Source: Pedobacter insulae | GTDB taxonomy: Bacteria; Bacteroidota; Bacteroidia; Sphingobacteriales; Sphingobacteriaceae | Direction of reading: 5' to 3' | Length of the DNA stretch: 64,000 nt | Assembly (NCBI RefSeq): GCF_900113525.1 | Contig: NZ_FOPP01000001.1 | Location: forward strand, 496,001-560,000 | Shown here: positions 62,782 through 64,000 of the stretch, piece by piece | Numbering within the stretch: the first letter of the stretch is position 1 | Layout: each line of letters starts with the position of its first letter | Notes under the pieces: model-generated | Told to the model about the DNA's origin: nothing | What the model saw: the letters and a program-made list of their open reading frames with translations, nothing else | Database searches by the model: none | Program-made: the position numbers and the translations under genes

Positions 62782-64000
62782 TTAACTTTTAGCATCGGCC
62801 TTTGTTTTATCGTTAAAGAGTAATGCGAATAAAAGAAACACAACTAAAGCAATACCAGCTGGGATAATCCATATCATTTTCCAGTCCATGGTTCCATCAG
62901 CAACTTTATAGCTGTCTGATATAAATCCAGCCACTTCAAATCCAATAAGCATGCCTACACCATAAGTAGCTAAAGTTATAAGGCCTTGTGCTGAACTTTT
63001 AAATTTCTCTCCAGCTTTTGAATTGGTATAAATTTGGCCCGACACAAAGAAGAAATCATAACAAATTCCATGTAGCGCGATACCAAGAATAAGCAAGAAG
63101 CTTAACTCTCCGGAGTTACCGTAGGCAAAAAATGCATAACGAATGGCCCAAGCAAGCATTCCAACTAAAATGGTACGTTTAAAGCCAAATTTTTTAAAGA
63201 AGACCGGTAGAAACAATAAGAACAATACTTCAGAAACCTGCCCGATCGTCATTTTACCCGTGGGGTTGTCAACTCCGATTGTGGATAAGAACAAATTCGC
63301 ATTTTGGTAGTAAAATGCCAATGGAATACAGATTAAAATAGAAGAGATAAAGAATATCAAGAAATTCCTATCCTTCAAAAGCTTTAATGCATCTAAACCT
63401 AGGAGTTCAGATATGCTTACTTTTTCACCTGTAGTAGCTTTTGGAGGTGTTTTGGGAAGCACAAAGCTAAATAAGCCCAAAATTAGCGAAGCTACCCCCG
63501 CCATCAGGAATGTGTTTTTTAACAAGCCGTCTGCAGTAGCTTCTTTAGAGTCCCAATGAAAATAGAAGCTAATCAATAAACCAGCACCAATCCATCCTAA
63601 TGTTCCCCAAATTCGAATAATTGAAAATTCTTTTTCTGGGTCTTTCATCTGATTGAATGAAACTGAATTTACCAAGGCCAATGTGGGCATATATAGGACC
63701 ATATATCCGAATACATAAGGGTAAAATACAGCTATATCAGTTGCATTATACATTTGATACATTAATACTGCTCCAACAATATGCAGAAATCCAAGAATCT
63801 TCTCAGCGTTAAAATAGCGATCTGCGATAAGACCGATAATAAAAGGGGCAATAATTGCTCCCCAAGATTGCGTTGAAAAAACTGAGGCTGTCTGAGACCC
63901 CGATGCGGTTAAATTTGATGCTAAAAATGTTCCTAGGGTTACGAACCATGATCCCCAGATAAAAAATTCTAGGAACATCATGAATGATAACTTAATTCGA
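62782..64000 (-). CDS. NupG-like nucleoside/sugar MFS transporter (cut by window edge)
   Basis: At least 406 residues; the frame stays open to base 64000 (RIKLSF precedes MMFLEFF), so the first codons lie outside. About twelve transmembrane helices begin with FLEFFIWGSWFVTLGTFL, typical of the nucleoside:H+ symporter/NupG family. The loop GLIADRYFNAEKILG is the family equivalent of the MFS signature. In Bacteroidota these genes often sit beside sugar isomerases and oxidoreductases; here the isomerase is directly downstream. The substrate may be a nucleoside or a rare sugar. Confidence 0.9.
   Translation of the reverse strand, partial: RIKLSFMMFLEFFIWGSWFVTLGTFLASNLTASGSQTASVFSTQSWGAIIAPFIIGLIADRYFNAEKILGFLHIVGAVLMYQMYNATDIAVFYPYVFGYMVLYMPTLALVNSVSFNQMKDPEKEFSIIRIWGTLGWIGAGLLISFYFHWDSKEATADGLLKNTFLMAGVASLILGLFSFVLPKTPPKATTGEKVSISELLGLDALKLLKDRNFLIFFISSILICIPLAFYYQNANLFLSTIGVDNPTGKMTIGQVSEVLFLLFLPVFFKKFGFKRTILVGMLAWAIRYAFFAYGNSGELSFLLILGIALHGICYDFFFVSGQIYTNSKAGEKFKSSAQGLITLATYGVGMLIGFEVAGFISDSYKVADGTMDWKMIWIIPAGIALVVFLLFALLFNDKTKADAKS

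Overview
The window looks like a chromosomal segment of a Bacteroidota bacterium, most likely Sphingobacteriaceae and Pedobacter-like. This is an inference from low overall GC, repeated Bacteroidota promoters (TTTG, about 19-20 nt, then TAnnTTTG), weak or absent Shine-Dalgarno sequences, and gene families typical of that phylum: a BT_3928-type DoxX/thioredoxin protein, a CCC-motif membrane protein, DUF1599, DUF6807, LpxR, a PadR-PspC pair, and lamin-tail proteins with an FlgD-like end. The genus is not proven. The window cuts two genes: recO at the left edge and a NupG-like transporter at the right edge.

Layout. 1-630: the end of recO, then a tRNA-Val gene with its own promoter and terminator. 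911-9061: a plus-strand run with an FGE-like protein, a secreted Gfo/Idh oxidoreductase, ApbE, a metallophosphoesterase, a mutarotase-like protein, phospholipase C and a GNAT enzyme. 9053-16488: a DUF2130 coiled-coil protein, an MFS transporter, a receiver protein, a subtilase, a large hybrid histidine kinase and a degenerate receiver-like protein. 16498-18699: pirin and a DAC-fold (diadenylate-cyclase-like) protein. 18859-21286: a PadR regulator, a PspC membrane protein and a lipoprotein. 21283-26028: an MG2/TonB-plug-type surface protein, a TetR-nitroreductase operon with two matching operator palindromes, and a lipoprotein. 26264-34543: gcvP, a pdxJ operon, a DUF4143 ATPase behind a 25-bp-armed perfect palindrome, and ahcY. 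34655-37165: a frameshifted S41 protease, NfeD and an SPFH protein. 37245-38825: a GC-rich two-gene islet. 38822-40903: paired PagL-like and LpxR-like lipid A deacylases. 40972-48298: an alpha/beta hydrolase, small membrane proteins, bacilliredoxin, cdaA, folP, DUF1599, BT_3928, an ABC permease and aroK. 48436-64000: mainly minus-strand peptidase, glycan, cell-wall and lysine/threonine biosynthesis genes, plus a large lamin-tail surface protein and YtxH.

The most interesting items are: the DUF4143 ATPase whose perfect palindrome contains the -33 box of its own promoter; two diadenylate-cyclase-fold proteins (CdaA and a DACNV-like protein) in one window; adjacent LpxR-like and PagL-like genes; the GC-rich orphan islet at 37245-38825; and two copies of a REP-like inverted repeat with identical 26-bp arms. 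No CRISPR array, complete insertion sequence, prophage or replication origin was seen.
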